Assembly: GCF_013267835.1 (NCBI RefSeq)
Contig: NZ_CP053939.1
Location: 1,612,001-1,676,000 of the forward strand
Length of the DNA stretch: 64,000 bases
Direction of reading: 5' to 3'
Origin: Neisseria mucosa
GTDB taxonomy: Bacteria; Pseudomonadota; Gammaproteobacteria; Burkholderiales; Neisseriaceae
This document shows, one piece after another, positions 27,241 to 37,738 of the stretch. The translations under genes were made by a program, and so were the position numbers. Below the pieces are notes generated by a model that saw only the letters and a program-made list of their open reading frames with translations, ran no database searches and was not told the DNA's origin. The stretch's first letter is position 1. Every line of letters starts with the position of its first letter.

Positions 27241-28020
27241 ATGGACAAAGTCATCATCAAAACCCCCGAAGAAATCGAAAAAATGCGCGAACTCGGCCGC
27301 TTGGTCGCCGAAGCCCTCGATTACATCGGCCAATTCGTCAAACCCGGCGTAACCACCAACGAAATCGACAAACTCGTTTACGACTACCACGTCAACGTCC
27401 AAGGCGGTTATCCGGCCCCCCTCAACTACGGCAACCCGCCCTACCCGAAATCCTGCTGCACCTCCGTCAACCACGTCATCTGCCACGGCATTCCCGATGA
27501 CAAGCCGCTGAAAGAAGGCGACATCGTCAACATCGACCTAACCATCAAAAAAGACGGTTTCCACGGCGACTCCAGCCGTATGTTTACAGTCGGCAAAGTC
27601 TCCCCGATTGCCCAACGCCTGATCGACGTGACCCACGCCTCCATGATGGCAGGTATCGAAGCGGTCAAACCCGGCGCTACCCTCGGCGATGTCGGCTATG
27701 CCTGCCAACAGGTTGCCGAAAATGCCGGCTACTCCGTAGTACAGGAATTCTGCGGACACGGCATCGGCCGCGGTTTCCACGAAGCGCCGCAAGTGGTCCA
27801 CTACGGCCGCAAAGGTGAGGGCCTCGTCCTCAAACCGGGCATGATTTTCACCATCGAGCCGATGATCAACCAAGGCAAACGCCATCTGCGTATCCTGAAC
27901 GACGGTTGGACAGTGGTCACCAAAGACCGCTCCCTCTCCGCCCAATGGGAACACGAAGTTTTGGTTACCGAAACCGGCTACGAAATCCTCACCGTCAGCC
28001 CTGCCAGCGGTAAGCCTTAA
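27241..28020 (+). CDS. map: Methionine aminopeptidase type I
   Basis: 259 residues. All five metal ligands are in recognisable motifs: VNIDLTIKKDGFHGDSSRMF (two Asp), CGHGIGRGFHEAP (His), MIFTIEPMIN (Glu) and WEHEVLVTETG (Glu). The Cys-rich stretch KSCCTSVNHVICHGIPD is typical of type I enzymes. It removes initiator methionine from new proteins. AAGGAAACC precedes the start. Confidence 0.97.
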   Translation: MDKVIIKTPEEIEKMRELGRLVAEALDYIGQFVKPGVTTNEIDKLVYDYHVNVQGGYPAPLNYGNPPYPKSCCTSVNHVICHGIPDDKPLKEGDIVNIDLTIKKDGFHGDSSRMFTVGKVSPIAQRLIDVTHASMMAGIEAVKPGATLGDVGYACQQVAENAGYSVVQEFCGHGIGRGFHEAPQVVHYGRKGEGLVLKPGMIFTIEPMINQGKRHLRILNDGWTVVTKDRSLSAQWEHEVLVTETGYEILTVSPASGKP

Positions 28021-28036
28021 CCTTGAAAAAACCTTC

Positions 28037-28069
28037 AGGCCGTCTGAAAACATAGATTCAGACGGCCTA
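28037..28069 (+). terminator. DUS hairpin after map
   Basis: AGGCCGTCTGAA/TTCAGACGGCCT stem shortly after the map stop. Confidence 0.75.
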
Positions 28070-28355
28070 AAATTTATTCGCATTCTCAATCCAGAAAACC
28101 GAATAAAAACTCGAAATTAAGTTTTTACCCATATTGAATTGTTTAATTATGTAAAAATTTGCTTATGCCATATCTAAGATAAACGCATAATTTAATGATT
28201 TATATAACAAAATTTTACTGAAATAATGAATTAAGAAATATTTACACAAATTATGGCAGACAGCAGAAAACTTCTTTCGAATATACTGTCTAATTATCTA
28301 GATCAGCCATTTGCAATACGCCCACATATCACCCCAAAAAACAATAGGGAAAAGG

Positions 28356-28396
28356 ATGCCGGCATTCTTGCAGACCTTTTTTATGCCTAATGGCAT
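28356..28396. promoter_or_regulatory. Twin inverted repeats ATGCC/GGCAT upstream of the XRE regulator
   Basis: The same 5-base arms occur twice: ATGCCGGCAT (28356-28365) and ATGCC-TAAT-GGCAT (28383-28396). They lie 29-69 bases before the regulator start, a good place for an operator bound by that regulator. The rest of the 28070-28424 gap is AT-rich. It contains TATACT near 28282-28287 without a matching -35, and no gene. Confidence 0.4.
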
Positions 28397-28424
28397 ACAC
28401 TAAATACCACAATAAGGAAGATTC

Positions 28425-28721
28425 ATGAAATCGTTCGAAAAAATTGAAAATATCCGCGATATCCGTAAAAAACTCGGCCTGAACCAAATGGACTTCTGGA
28501 GTCGCATTGGTGTGACTCAATCCGGTGGTTCCCGTTACGAATCCGGCCGCAATATGCCTAAACCTGTACGCGAATTGCTGCGTTTGGTACACATCGAGCG
28601 CGTAGATTTGGCTAAAGTCAACCGTGACGACTTGGCCGTTGCGTCCTTGCTGAAAAACCGCGACCCTGAGTTGTACGCTTCTCTGAAAAAAGAAGCCAAA
28701 GCCGACAACAAAGGCAAATAA
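28425..28721 (+). CDS. XRE-type helix-turn-helix regulator
   Basis: 98 residues. The HTH lies at about 10-60 (IRDIRKKLGLNQMDFWSRIGVTQSGGSRYESG is spread across it), followed by a short charged tail ending KKEAKADNKGK. Small chromosomal regulators of this kind bind DNA as dimers. Its target is unknown; the twin inverted repeats in its own leader suggest autoregulation. AAGGAAG precedes the ATG, and a DUS terminator follows. Confidence 0.85.
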   Translation: MKSFEKIENIRDIRKKLGLNQMDFWSRIGVTQSGGSRYESGRNMPKPVRELLRLVHIERVDLAKVNRDDLAVASLLKNRDPELYASLKKEAKADNKGK

Positions 28722-28734
28722 TCAAGCCATTCAA

Positions 28735-28773
28735 AAGGCCGTCTGAAACTTGTTTTCAGACGGCCTTTTTACT
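28735..28773. terminator. DUS hairpin between convergent genes
   Basis: AAAAGGCCGTCTGAAA pairs with TTTCAGACGGCCTTTTT, between the XRE regulator (plus) and the YheT-like hydrolase (minus). Confidence 0.85.
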
Positions 28774-28815
28774 TTCTACACTCTAAGGACATGTCGCATA
28801 CATGTCCTTTTCCAT

Positions 28816-29766
28816 TTACGGCTGATACTGTTTGAAATAGTCCAACACGGTTTGCGGCAGCCATTGCAGATTCAGACGGCCCCGATCGCGGCTGACAAAG
28901 CCGACATGACCGCCATATGCCGGTTGCAGCAGCGTAACGGCCGAGGACACGTCCCGCCCGGTCGGCAGGACTTCCGGCGGCAGGAAGGGGTCGTTGACGG
29001 CATTGAGCAGCAGCAACGGCGTATCCACGCCTTTCAGAAACGGCTTGCAGGAATTGCGGCGGTAGTAATCGTGGCGGTCGGCAAAACCGTGAAGCGGCGC
29101 GGTAAAGCGGTCGTCAAAATCGCCAAGCGTTTTGCAGTTTTGCCGGCTCAAGGCCGTCTGAAACTGAGGAATCGCTCGGGCTTTCGGCAGCAGCGAATTC
29201 AAAAAATAACGCGTGTAAATCAGTCGCGTCATGCCCTGATCAAAACGCGTACCGGCCGCCACGGCATCAACCGGCGCGGAAACGACGGCAGAAGCGCGCG
29301 GAACGGCATTGCTGCCCTGCTCACCCAAATATTTGGCCAAGGCATTGCCCCCCAAAGAAACGCCGACGGCGTAAATGGTTGAATAGCGTCGGGCAAGCGT
29401 GTTGAGCATAAAGGCGATTTCGGGCGTATCGCCGAGGTGGTAGAACACGGGCGCGGTGTTTGCGATGCCGCCGCAACTGCGGAAATGGGCAACCACGCCG
29501 TTCCAACCGCGCTGCTGCACGGCTTTCATCAGCTCGACCGCGTAATGGCTCTCGCTGCTGCCTTCCAATCCGTGGAACAAAACCACCAGCGGCGCATCGG
29601 GGTCGGCGCTGTCGACAAAATCGTAGGCAACTTGGGTTTTGCCGGTGCTGTCGGGCAGAAGCTCGCGGCGGTAGTCGGGCGCCTTGCCTTGCAGCAACTT
29701 GGCAAACAGAGTGTCGGCGTGGCCGTTTCTGAGCCAATAAGGCGTGTTGGGTGAACGTGTATTCAT
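28816..29766 (-). CDS. YheT-family alpha/beta hydrolase
   Basis: 316 residues. WLRNGHADTL at the N terminus, VVLFHGLEGSSESHY for the oxyanion hole, serine elbow AVGVSLGGNALAKYLGE, LNAVNDPFLP (Asp) and GGHVGF (His) give the catalytic order of the YheT/EMB8 family, whose substrates are not settled. A DUS is embedded in the coding region near 29153-29164. Probably the last gene of a minus-strand unit with the PAP2 and MoCF-domain genes. Confidence 0.88.
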   Translation of the reverse strand: MNTRSPNTPYWLRNGHADTLFAKLLQGKAPDYRRELLPDSTGKTQVAYDFVDSADPDAPLVVLFHGLEGSSESHYAVELMKAVQQRGWNGVVAHFRSCGGIANTAPVFYHLGDTPEIAFMLNTLARRYSTIYAVGVSLGGNALAKYLGEQGSNAVPRASAVVSAPVDAVAAGTRFDQGMTRLIYTRYFLNSLLPKARAIPQFQTALSRQNCKTLGDFDDRFTAPLHGFADRHDYYRRNSCKPFLKGVDTPLLLLNAVNDPFLPPEVLPTGRDVSSAVTLLQPAYGGHVGFVSRDRGRLNLQWLPQTVLDYFKQYQP

Positions 29767-29777
29767 AATTATTTCTT

Positions 29778-30404
29778 CTATTTTTCAGACGGCCTGAAGA
29801 TGAGCATATACACCAGCAAAGCAGTCAGCGTGCCGTTTGTCCAGCCCGCCCAAACGTCGGTGGGATAATGCACGCCCAAATAAACGCGTGAAAACCCGGT
29901 CAACAGGGCAAAGGCAATACCGGCCACCCAAGCGGCGCGGCGGTAGCACGTGCGGCGGCAAAGCAATATCAGCATGACGGCAATGGCGGCGGAAAACGTA
30001 CTGTGGCCGCTGGGGAAGGAAAAATTGCTCTCTTCAATCAGGCGCGGCCAAAGCAGCGGGCGTTCGCGGGCAAACCATACCTTCACAATCAGCATGTTCA
30101 CAGTCGGCACCAATGCCGCCAACACGCAAAACAGTGCTTCGCGCTTCTTATCGGCAAAATACAGGGCGGCGGCAACCGCGCCGATCAGCGGCACGGCAAT
30201 CGCGGTTTTGCCCAGATAGTGCAACACGGTGGCAATCGGATCAAACCATGTGCCCGCATGGGCATGGACAGCGTGCATCAGCGGCGGCTCGAAAGCAAAG
30301 CCGCCATATTGCGCCAGCCAAATGCCGATGATGAGGGTCGGCGGCAAAAACAGCAAAGAGGCAAAAGTCAGTGCGCGTCTGGATTGGGCTGGGGATAAGT
30401 GCAT
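29778..30404 (-). CDS. PAP2-superfamily membrane phosphatase
   Basis: 208 residues with about six membrane segments. The three PAP2 motifs are present: KVWFARERP, SFPSGHSTF and SRVYLGVHYPTDV. Enzymes of this group remove phosphate from undecaprenyl pyrophosphate, phosphatidylglycerophosphate or lipid A; the choice cannot be made here. The start at 30404 gives TAATG overlap with the upstream gene's stop, so translation is coupled. Confidence 0.85.
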   Translation of the reverse strand: MHLSPAQSRRALTFASLLFLPPTLIIGIWLAQYGGFAFEPPLMHAVHAHAGTWFDPIATVLHYLGKTAIAVPLIGAVAAALYFADKKREALFCVLAALVPTVNMLIVKVWFARERPLLWPRLIEESNFSFPSGHSTFSAAIAVMLILLCRRTCYRRAAWVAGIAFALLTGFSRVYLGVHYPTDVWAGWTNGTLTALLVYMLIFRPSEK

Positions 30405-31204
30405 TATTCCACCGTTTCTTTCAAAGTCGCGCCAATCGCCTGCAAGCCCTGCAACGCATCTTCCCACGCAGCATCCAGCAAGCGGCAGGCCTCGCCTTCC
30501 GCTTTGATGCCGAACTCGATATGCGGCGGAATATAACGGCCGTCTGAAGCGGTACGGCCCACGGTGGGCAGACTGTACGAACGGATACCGGCGTAGGTAT
30601 GTTCAAGATGTTCCATAATCGGCGTAATGCGCGATTCGGGTTGGTCGAACACATACACGCTGCGGCTGCCGCGTTCGGTTTGGTTGAAGCGGTCGGCGTA
30701 ATAAGTCTCCAATACCCATTCGGCCATCGGGTGCGCCATCACGGGGAAGCCGGGGAAGAAATAATGCCCGCGGATGGAAAATCCGGCGATGTTGTTAAAC
30801 GGATTGGGCACCAATTCCGCGCCTTCGGGAAAATCCGCCATTTTCAGGCGTTGGGCGTGTTCCGGCGAATCAAGCGGCTCGCCGCGTTTCAGGGTTACGC
30901 CTTCGATAAACTTGGCGGCTTCAGGATGACGGACGACGGGCAAATCCAAAGCAGCCGCGGCGGCTTGGCGCGTGTGGTCGTCAGGCGTAGAGCCGATGCC
31001 GCCGGTAACGAAAGTCGGCAGGCCGTCTGAAAAGCTGCGGCGCAGTTGTTTGACCAGCAAATCGGGCTCGTCAGGCAGGTATTGCACCTGATTGAGTTTC
31101 AGCCCGTGCGATTCCAATAAAGATTTGAAAAAGGCGAAATGCTTGTCTTGGCGGCTGCCGTGCAGGATTTCGTCGCCGATGATGATGAGGTTAAAAGCGT
31201 TCAT
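30404..31204 (-). CDS. MoCF-domain (CinA N-terminal-like) protein
   Basis: 266 residues. The N-terminal half (about 1-170) is the MoaB/Mog-type fold seen at the start of CinA: IIIGDEILHGSRQDKHFAFF, TFVTGGIGSTPDDHTRQA and FPGFPVMAHPM. The C-terminal amidase domain of full CinA is absent. Proteins like this are widespread and of uncertain substrate (nicotinamide-nucleotide or ADP-ribose type in relatives). First gene of the unit with the PAP2 phosphatase; it contains a DUS-coded SFSDGLP. Confidence 0.8.
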   Translation of the reverse strand: MNAFNLIIIGDEILHGSRQDKHFAFFKSLLESHGLKLNQVQYLPDEPDLLVKQLRRSFSDGLPTFVTGGIGSTPDDHTRQAAAAALDLPVVRHPEAAKFIEGVTLKRGEPLDSPEHAQRLKMADFPEGAELVPNPFNNIAGFSIRGHYFFPGFPVMAHPMAEWVLETYYADRFNQTERGSRSVYVFDQPESRITPIMEHLEHTYAGIRSYSLPTVGRTASDGRYIPPHIEFGIKAEGEACRLLDAAWEDALQGLQAIGATLKETVE

Positions 31205-31251
31205 GATGAGGTTTCTTTAATGCGGCCTTCGAACATTCAGACGGCCTATTG

Positions 31252-32656
<1,405 letters not shown>

Positions 32657-32661
32657 AATAA

Positions 32662-32687
32662 GGGGGCTTTAAAGCCCCCTTATTTTC
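32662..32687 (+). terminator. argG terminator
   Basis: AAGGGGGCTTTAAAGCCCCCTT stem followed by ATTTT; not a DUS element. Confidence 0.85.
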
Positions 32688-32697
32688 AAGGAATAAA

Positions 32698-32913
32698 ATG
32701 AAAGAATATAAAGCCGTCATTTATCAAGAGAACCTGCTGTCCAGTTTGGTTTTCGGCAGCGCCAAAATCAATCCGGTCAAATTCAGCGATTTCCTCAACA
32801 GCCACGCTTCGCAAGGCTGGAAGGTCGTTACCATGGAAAAAGACCAGCGCCGCATGCTGCTGTTTTTCGTGCGTGAAGCCTACGTCGTCATTTTGGAAAA
32901 AGAACGTGTTTAA
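32698..32913 (+). CDS. DUF4177 family protein
   Basis: 71 residues. MKEYKAVIYQENLL at the start and the LNSHASQGWKVVTMEKDQ core match the DUF4177 family, small proteins of unknown role. AAGGAATAAA precedes the ATG. It lies right after the argG terminator. Confidence 0.75.
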   Translation: MKEYKAVIYQENLLSSLVFGSAKINPVKFSDFLNSHASQGWKVVTMEKDQRRMLLFFVREAYVVILEKERV

Positions 32914-32958
32914 ACTCGGCGTCTATGCCTGTCTCGGATTGTTCGGAAGATTGGAGCC

Positions 32959-33555
32959 ATGACAATCAACGATTTTTGGAACATCATTGATCAAGCACGT
33001 CCTGAATCTCGCAATATTGGAGAATTCAACCAAAATTTGAATCGGTTATTGGAATCTTTACCAGATGAGGATTTATTATATTTTGATTATTTCTTTAAGA
33101 TGTACGAATGCACAATTATTGCCAGTCCCAATAGATTAATTTGGTCTGCGCTATCTTTGGTGTACGGTGGTAAGCATAAATACAATACTTATGGCTTCGC
33201 AGCTTGGCTGATTTTGCAAGGTAAAAGCCACTATCTTGCTGTTTTACACGATGCCGATCGGCTGGCTGATACTGAAGCTACTCAAAACTATTGCAGTGGT
33301 AACTTGAAGGGGCATGAGCATGAGTTTCCTGAACAACGTTACTTGGCAGGCAGAATATACAGCAAGAGAAACCGTATCGGTATTCGCGCATTCGAAAAAA
33401 CTACCAAAGAATTCGCCCCAAAAGCCAACACAGAGTGGCAAAAAATCGAACAGCAAGAATTAAACTCTCCCACCTTTCAGTCCAATAGAAATTGGACACT
33501 GGAAGATCTTGCCGTGATACTACCCAATACCTATCAAAAATATATATGTGTATGA
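32959..33555 (+). CDS. DUF4240 family protein
   Basis: 198 residues. MTINDFWNIIDQAR at the start and LIWSALSLVYGG...FAAWLILQGKSHY further on match DUF4240, a family often found near toxin-like or immunity genes, though its function is unknown. The gene is AT-rich compared with argG, suggesting acquisition. It follows the DUF4177 gene by 45 bases. After it, 33556-33777 holds only a DUS hairpin. Confidence 0.7.
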   Translation: MTINDFWNIIDQARPESRNIGEFNQNLNRLLESLPDEDLLYFDYFFKMYECTIIASPNRLIWSALSLVYGGKHKYNTYGFAAWLILQGKSHYLAVLHDADRLADTEATQNYCSGNLKGHEHEFPEQRYLAGRIYSKRNRIGIRAFEKTTKEFAPKANTEWQKIEQQELNSPTFQSNRNWTLEDLAVILPNTYQKYICV

Positions 33556-33680
33556 ATGTACAATTAAATACATATCCGAAAAGAAAATGAAAGACGACGG
33601 ATTTATCAACTGATACTACTTCGGGAAGCACCATGTGTGCTTTATCCGAAACCTTGACACAACATTCTTGTTTAATAGAC

Positions 33681-33713
33681 AAGGCCGTCTGAAATATAAG
33701 TTTCAGACGGCCT
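33681..33713 (+). terminator. DUS hairpin
   Basis: AAGGCCGTCTGAAA/TTTCAGACGGCCT stem between the DUF4240 and DUF3290 genes. Confidence 0.7.
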
Positions 33714-33777
33714 GATTACCCCCTCATATTTATCAAATACCATGAAATTCTTTTCCCACTTTTATCTTGAAAACCAT

Positions 33778-34191
33778 ATGTATTTCAACGACTACTTGAA
33801 ATACATCCTGATTTTCGCCGCCCTCGTCGTCCTACTGCTCGCCGTATCGCAATATCTGCGCCACCGCATGGACACCAAATACCGCGACCTGAGCATAATT
33901 GCACTGTTGCTGCTCATCCTCATCTGCGGCACGCAATATCTTTCGTACAGCGAACGTCAAAACTTCGCCGCCGACACTTCGCGCATGGTTGGCTTTCTCG
34001 ATGCCTTGATTGAAAACCAAAAGGTTAAAAAACAAGACATCATCGTCAACAGCACGCGCCTGTCCAACGGCATGATTATCGGCATCAAAAGCCAATACTA
34101 TGAAGTCCATTTCAATCAAGACTTCTCCGCCTATACGCTGACGCCCATCAATTTGGTCAACAACAATATCGAACTCATCGATAAAGAATAA
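33778..34191 (+). CDS. DUF3290 membrane protein
   Basis: 137 residues from this start; an ATG 36 bases earlier is possible and neither has a strong ribosome-binding site. Two membrane segments (about 5-25, 37-56) precede a soluble domain (about 60-137). DUF3290 proteins are usually encoded beside DUF421 proteins, as here, so the pair probably forms a complex. Function unknown. Confidence 0.75.
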   Translation: MYFNDYLKYILIFAALVVLLLAVSQYLRHRMDTKYRDLSIIALLLLILICGTQYLSYSERQNFAADTSRMVGFLDALIENQKVKKQDIIVNSTRLSNGMIIGIKSQYYEVHFNQDFSAYTLTPINLVNNNIELIDKE

Positions 34192-34203
34192 CAGGATACA
34201 CAC

Positions 34204-34836
34204 ATGGAAGCATACTCCCTGCTCGCCCTCAAACTGCTGATGGGTATTTTAGGTTTGATTTTGCAAATCAACCTCTTAGGCAAAGGCAACCTCGCGCCGA
34301 CCTCCGCCATGGACCAAGTGCAAAACTTTGTACTCGGCGGCATCATCGGCGGCGTGATTTACAGCGACAGCGTCGGCCTGCTGCAATTTTTCCTCGTACT
34401 GATTTTGTGGACGCTGTTGGTCTTGAGCCTGAAATTCATCAAAAACCACAACCGCTGGGTCAAATCCGTGATTGACGGCAAATCCGTTTGGATCATCGTC
34501 AACGGCAAAGTCCAAGCAGAAGAATGTATGAAAAACGGCATCAGCGCACACGACCTCATGTTCAAACTCCGCGCCGCCGGCATCTACGAAATCTCTGCCG
34601 TCAAACGCGCCGTGATGGAACAAAACGGCCAGCTCACCGTCATCCAGTACGGCGACGAGAGCCTGCGCTATCCGTTGATTACAGACGGCCAAGTCGACCC
34701 CGACATCCTCGAAATCATTAAGCGTGACGAAGAATGGCTGCAACAAGAACTCGACCGCCTCCACCTTGAAGCCTCGCAAGTCTATATCGGCGAATACATA
34801 GACGGAAAATTGGTGGCACACCCTTATCCTTCTTGA
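34204..34836 (+). CDS. DUF421 (YetF-type) membrane protein
   Basis: 210 residues. Membrane segments lie within about 1-80, followed by the soluble YetF-like domain SVWIIVNGKVQAEECMKNGISAHDLMFKLRAAGI. Family members have a role in spore or envelope biology in Bacillus but none defined in Neisseria. Twelve bases after the DUF3290 gene; same transcript. Confidence 0.85.
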   Translation: MEAYSLLALKLLMGILGLILQINLLGKGNLAPTSAMDQVQNFVLGGIIGGVIYSDSVGLLQFFLVLILWTLLVLSLKFIKNHNRWVKSVIDGKSVWIIVNGKVQAEECMKNGISAHDLMFKLRAAGIYEISAVKRAVMEQNGQLTVIQYGDESLRYPLITDGQVDPDILEIIKRDEEWLQQELDRLHLEASQVYIGEYIDGKLVAHPYPS

Positions 34837-34847
34837 TTTGAAAATAG

Positions 34848-34885
34848 CAGGCCGTCTGAAACCTTGATTTCAGACGGCCTTTTTG
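34848..34885. terminator. DUS hairpin between convergent genes
   Basis: AGGCCGTCTGAAA/TTTCAGACGGCCT stem with T run, between DUF421 (plus) and DUF488 (minus). Confidence 0.8.
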
Positions 34886-34907
34886 TATCCGGTGCAAATA
34901 CTGTTTT

Positions 34908-35279
34908 TCAATCGCGATATTCAAACGATGCGCCCAAAAATTGAGCCAGTGCGGAGACGTGGGAATGTCGGGGATCTTTGACGGCGGTCAGCAACAAAAT
35001 ATTGCCGTGTTGTTTTTCCAAATCCAGCAGCCGCTTGATGGCGGCCTGCTCGACATCGCCTTGCAGCTCTTCGTGATAACGGCTGACAAAACCGTCAAAA
35101 TTTTGAGCCGGATTTTCATGATACCAGCGGCGCAGGTTTGCACTGGGCGTAATGTCTTTCAGCCAAAGCGCAGTGGAGAAAATCTCTTTGCGGACGCCGC
35201 GTGGATAGAGGCGGTCGATAAAGACGGCGGTTTGTTTAGAATCGGATTGATAGGCGTAAATGCGCTGTACGGTAAACAT
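34908..35279 (-). CDS. DUF488 family protein (YeaO-like)
   Basis: 123 residues. VFIDRLYPRGVRKE near the start and LLLTAVKDPRHSHVSALAQFL towards the end are DUF488/YeaO signatures; the family is small, soluble and of unknown function. Single gene flanked by DUS hairpins on both sides. Confidence 0.85.
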   Translation of the reverse strand: MFTVQRIYAYQSDSKQTAVFIDRLYPRGVRKEIFSTALWLKDITPSANLRRWYHENPAQNFDGFVSRYHEELQGDVEQAAIKRLLDLEKQHGNILLLTAVKDPRHSHVSALAQFLGASFEYRD

Positions 35280-35301
35280 TTTTTCTCGTCTCCAATGGAT
35301 T

Positions 35302-35329
35302 CAGGCCGTCTGAAAATTCAGACGGCCTG
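35302..35329. terminator. DUS hairpin after trpC
   Basis: A compact pair CAGGCCGTCTGAA/TTCAGACGGCCTG, downstream of trpC on the minus strand. Confidence 0.75.
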
Positions 35330-35341
35330 ATGTTTTTTAGT

Positions 35342-36124
35342 TTAAAACAGTTTTTTGACTTCGGCTTCGATGTCGTCGGCACGCATAAAGGTTTCGCCGA
35401 TCAGGAAAGTATGCACGCCGTGGCCGCGCATGAAATCGACGTCTTCTTTGTTGCGGATGCCGCTTTCGGTGACAACGGTTTTGCCGTTTAATTCGGGCAA
35501 GAGGTCGAGGGTTTGTTGCAGGGTCACTTCAAACGTACGCAGGTTGCGGTTGTTGACGCCCCACAACGGCGTGGCCATGTTGCGGCATTTTTCCAGCTCG
35601 GACGCATCGTGCAATTCCAACAATACGGTCATGCCCAATTCGTGGGCAACGGCTTCAAAACGCTCAAGCTGCCCGGCTTCCAGTGCGGCGGCAATCAGGA
35701 GAATTGCATCCGCACCCCACGCGCGCGCCTGATAGATTTGGTATTCGTCGATGATGAAATCTTTACGCAAGACCGGCAGCGCCACGGCCGCACGCGCCTG
35801 TTTCAAATACTCGGGCGAACCTTGGAAGTAAGGTTCGTCCGTCAACACGGACAAGCAGGCCGCGCCGGCTTTTTCATAGGCGGCGGCGATTTCGGCAGGA
35901 TGAAAATCAGGGCGGATCAGGCCTTTGCTCGGGCTGGCTTTTTTGACTTCGGCAATAATGGCGGGCAGGTTCTGCGCGTGTTTTTCACGGATCGAGCCGA
36001 TAAAGCTGCGAACCGGCGCGGCTGCCTGCGCTTGGGCTTTGATGTCTTCCAAGGAAACGGCGGCTTTTTGGGCGGCCACTTCTTCTGCTTTGGTGGCAAG
36101 GATTTTGTTGAGAATATCGGTCAT
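35342..36124 (-). CDS. trpC: Indole-3-glycerol phosphate synthase
   Basis: 260 residues, a stand-alone TrpC. Beta-barrel motifs are clear: [16 protein letters not shown] with the catalytic Lys, [58 protein letters not shown] and [14 protein letters not shown]. It closes the indole ring in tryptophan synthesis. No other trp gene is adjacent. Confidence 0.97.
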   Translation of the reverse strand: MTDILNKILATKAEEVAAQKAAVSLEDIKAQAQAAAPVRSFIGSIREKHAQNLPAIIAEVKKASPSKGLIRPDFHPAEIAAAYEKAGAACLSVLTDEPYFQGSPEYLKQARAAVALPVLRKDFIIDEYQIYQARAWGADAILLIAAALEAGQLERFEAVAHELGMTVLLELHDASELEKCRNMATPLWGVNNRNLRTFEVTLQQTLDLLPELNGKTVVTESGIRNKEDVDFMRGHGVHTFLIGETFMRADDIEAEVKKLF

Positions 36125-36265
36125 GGCGTTTTTCTACTGAGCTGATTTTCGGGTTTGAATCGTGCAACATGCTGTTGCCGATTAGGTTTCAGACGGCCTG
36201 AATGCCGTTATTTTAATGGTTTGAAAAAAGGCGGGCAAGAATGCCCGCCTTTGTGCTTGCTTCAA

Positions 36266-37738
36266 TTAGTGGTGGATGCCCAAAACGGTCGCGTTGTGGC
36301 TGATGATTTCGTCTGCCAAAGACGGATTGTCGTTCAGCTTGATGCCGTAACCGGGCACCAATTCTTTCAGACGGCCTGACCATGATTCGGCATGATCGGG
36401 GAAGCATTGGTGGACAAGTCTGATCATCAGCGGAACTGCTGTCGATGCACCGGGAGACGCGCCCAGCAATGCGGCCAGCGAGCCGTCGGCATGGGCGACG
36501 ATTTCGGTACCGAATTGGAGTACGCCGCCTTTTTTCGGGTCTTTTTTGATGATTTGCACACGCTGACCGGCGGTAATCAGTTCCCAATCGTCAGGGTTGG
36601 CTTCGGGATAGTAGTCGAGCAGCGAGGCGAAGCGTTCTTCTTTGGTTTTGCGCAATTCGCCCAAGAGGTATTTGGTCAGCGGCATATTGTCCCAACCGGC
36701 GCGGAGCATGGGGTAGAGGTTGTCCATGTGGATGGACATCGGCAAATCCATGAGCGAGCCTTGTTTGAGGAAGTTGGGGCGGAAGCCTGCATACGGGCCG
36801 AACATCAAATGGCGTTGGCCGTCGACGTTGCGGGTATCCAAGTGCGGAACGGACATTGGGGGCGCGCCGACGGAGGCTTGGCCGTACACTTTAGCGTTGT
36901 GTTGCGCGGCCGTTTCGGGATTGCTGTTGCGGAAGAAGAGGCCGGAAACCGGAAAGCCGCCGTAGCCTTTGCCTTCGGGGATACCGGATTTTTGCAGCAG
37001 GGTCAGTGCGCCGCCGCCTGCGCCGAGGAAGACGAAACGGGTGCGGAGTGTCAACGGGTCGTCATCGTCTTTAGTGCTGCTGGTTTTCAGCACCCATGCG
37101 CCGTCCGATTCGCGGTTGAGGTCGTCGACATGGCGGTTGAATTTGATTTTTACGCCTTTGTCGCTCAAGTATTTGACCATCTGGCGGGTCAGGCTGCCGA
37201 AATCGACGTCTGTACCTTCGGCGGAGTAGTTGGCGGCGATAGATTGGTTTTCATCGCGGCCGTTGATGACCAGCGGCGCCCATTCGGCGATTTTGGCGCG
37301 GTCGGTAGAAAACTCCATTTTTTCGAAGAGTTTTTGGTTTTTGAACACGTCGAAACGTTTTTGCAGATAATCGCAATGATCGGCGTTCATCACCAGCGAC
37401 ATGTGGGGGACGGAATTGATGAAAGAGCGGTCGGCCAGTTTGCCTTCCTCGACCAAACTCGCCCAAAACTGGCGGCTGATGTGGAATTGTTCGGCAATAT
37501 TGAGGGCGCGGGTCGGATCGATCGTACCGTCGGCAGTCAGGGGGGCATAGTTCAATTCGCACAGGGCAGAGTGTCCCGTACCGGCGTTGTTCCATGCATT
37601 TGATGATTCCAACGCTACATCTTCCAAGCGTTCGATCAGGGTAATTTCCCAAGATGGTTCGAGCTCCTTGAGCAATACGCCCAAAGTGGCGCTCATAATG
37701 CCGCCGCCTACTAATACGACATCGGTTGCTTCAGCCAT
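36266..37738 (-). CDS. mqo: Malate:quinone oxidoreductase
   Basis: 490 residues. FAD-binding VVLVGGGIMSATLG at the start, then LEDVALESSNAWNNAGTGHSALCELNY and GPYAGFRPNFLKQGS, which are typical of Mqo. It oxidises malate to oxaloacetate at the membrane and passes electrons to quinone. The start at 37738 has AGGAG upstream; an earlier in-frame ATG at 37765 lacks one. A -10 TATAAT on the minus strand is at 37789-37794. Confidence 0.97.
   Translation of the reverse strand: MAEATDVVLVGGGIMSATLGVLLKELEPSWEITLIERLEDVALESSNAWNNAGTGHSALCELNYAPLTADGTIDPTRALNIAEQFHISRQFWASLVEEGKLADRSFINSVPHMSLVMNADHCDYLQKRFDVFKNQKLFEKMEFSTDRAKIAEWAPLVINGRDENQSIAANYSAEGTDVDFGSLTRQMVKYLSDKGVKIKFNRHVDDLNRESDGAWVLKTSSTKDDDDPLTLRTRFVFLGAGGGALTLLQKSGIPEGKGYGGFPVSGLFFRNSNPETAAQHNAKVYGQASVGAPPMSVPHLDTRNVDGQRHLMFGPYAGFRPNFLKQGSLMDLPMSIHMDNLYPMLRAGWDNMPLTKYLLGELRKTKEERFASLLDYYPEANPDDWELITAGQRVQIIKKDPKKGGVLQFGTEIVAHADGSLAALLGASPGASTAVPLMIRLVHQCFPDHAESWSGRLKELVPGYGIKLNDNPSLADEIISHNATVLGIHH

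Noticed and set aside
32698..33555. DUF4177-DUF4240 pair as a toxin-immunity module
   Set aside because: Both are small soluble proteins of unknown function without toxin motifs, and the 45-base gap alone does not support a functional pair.
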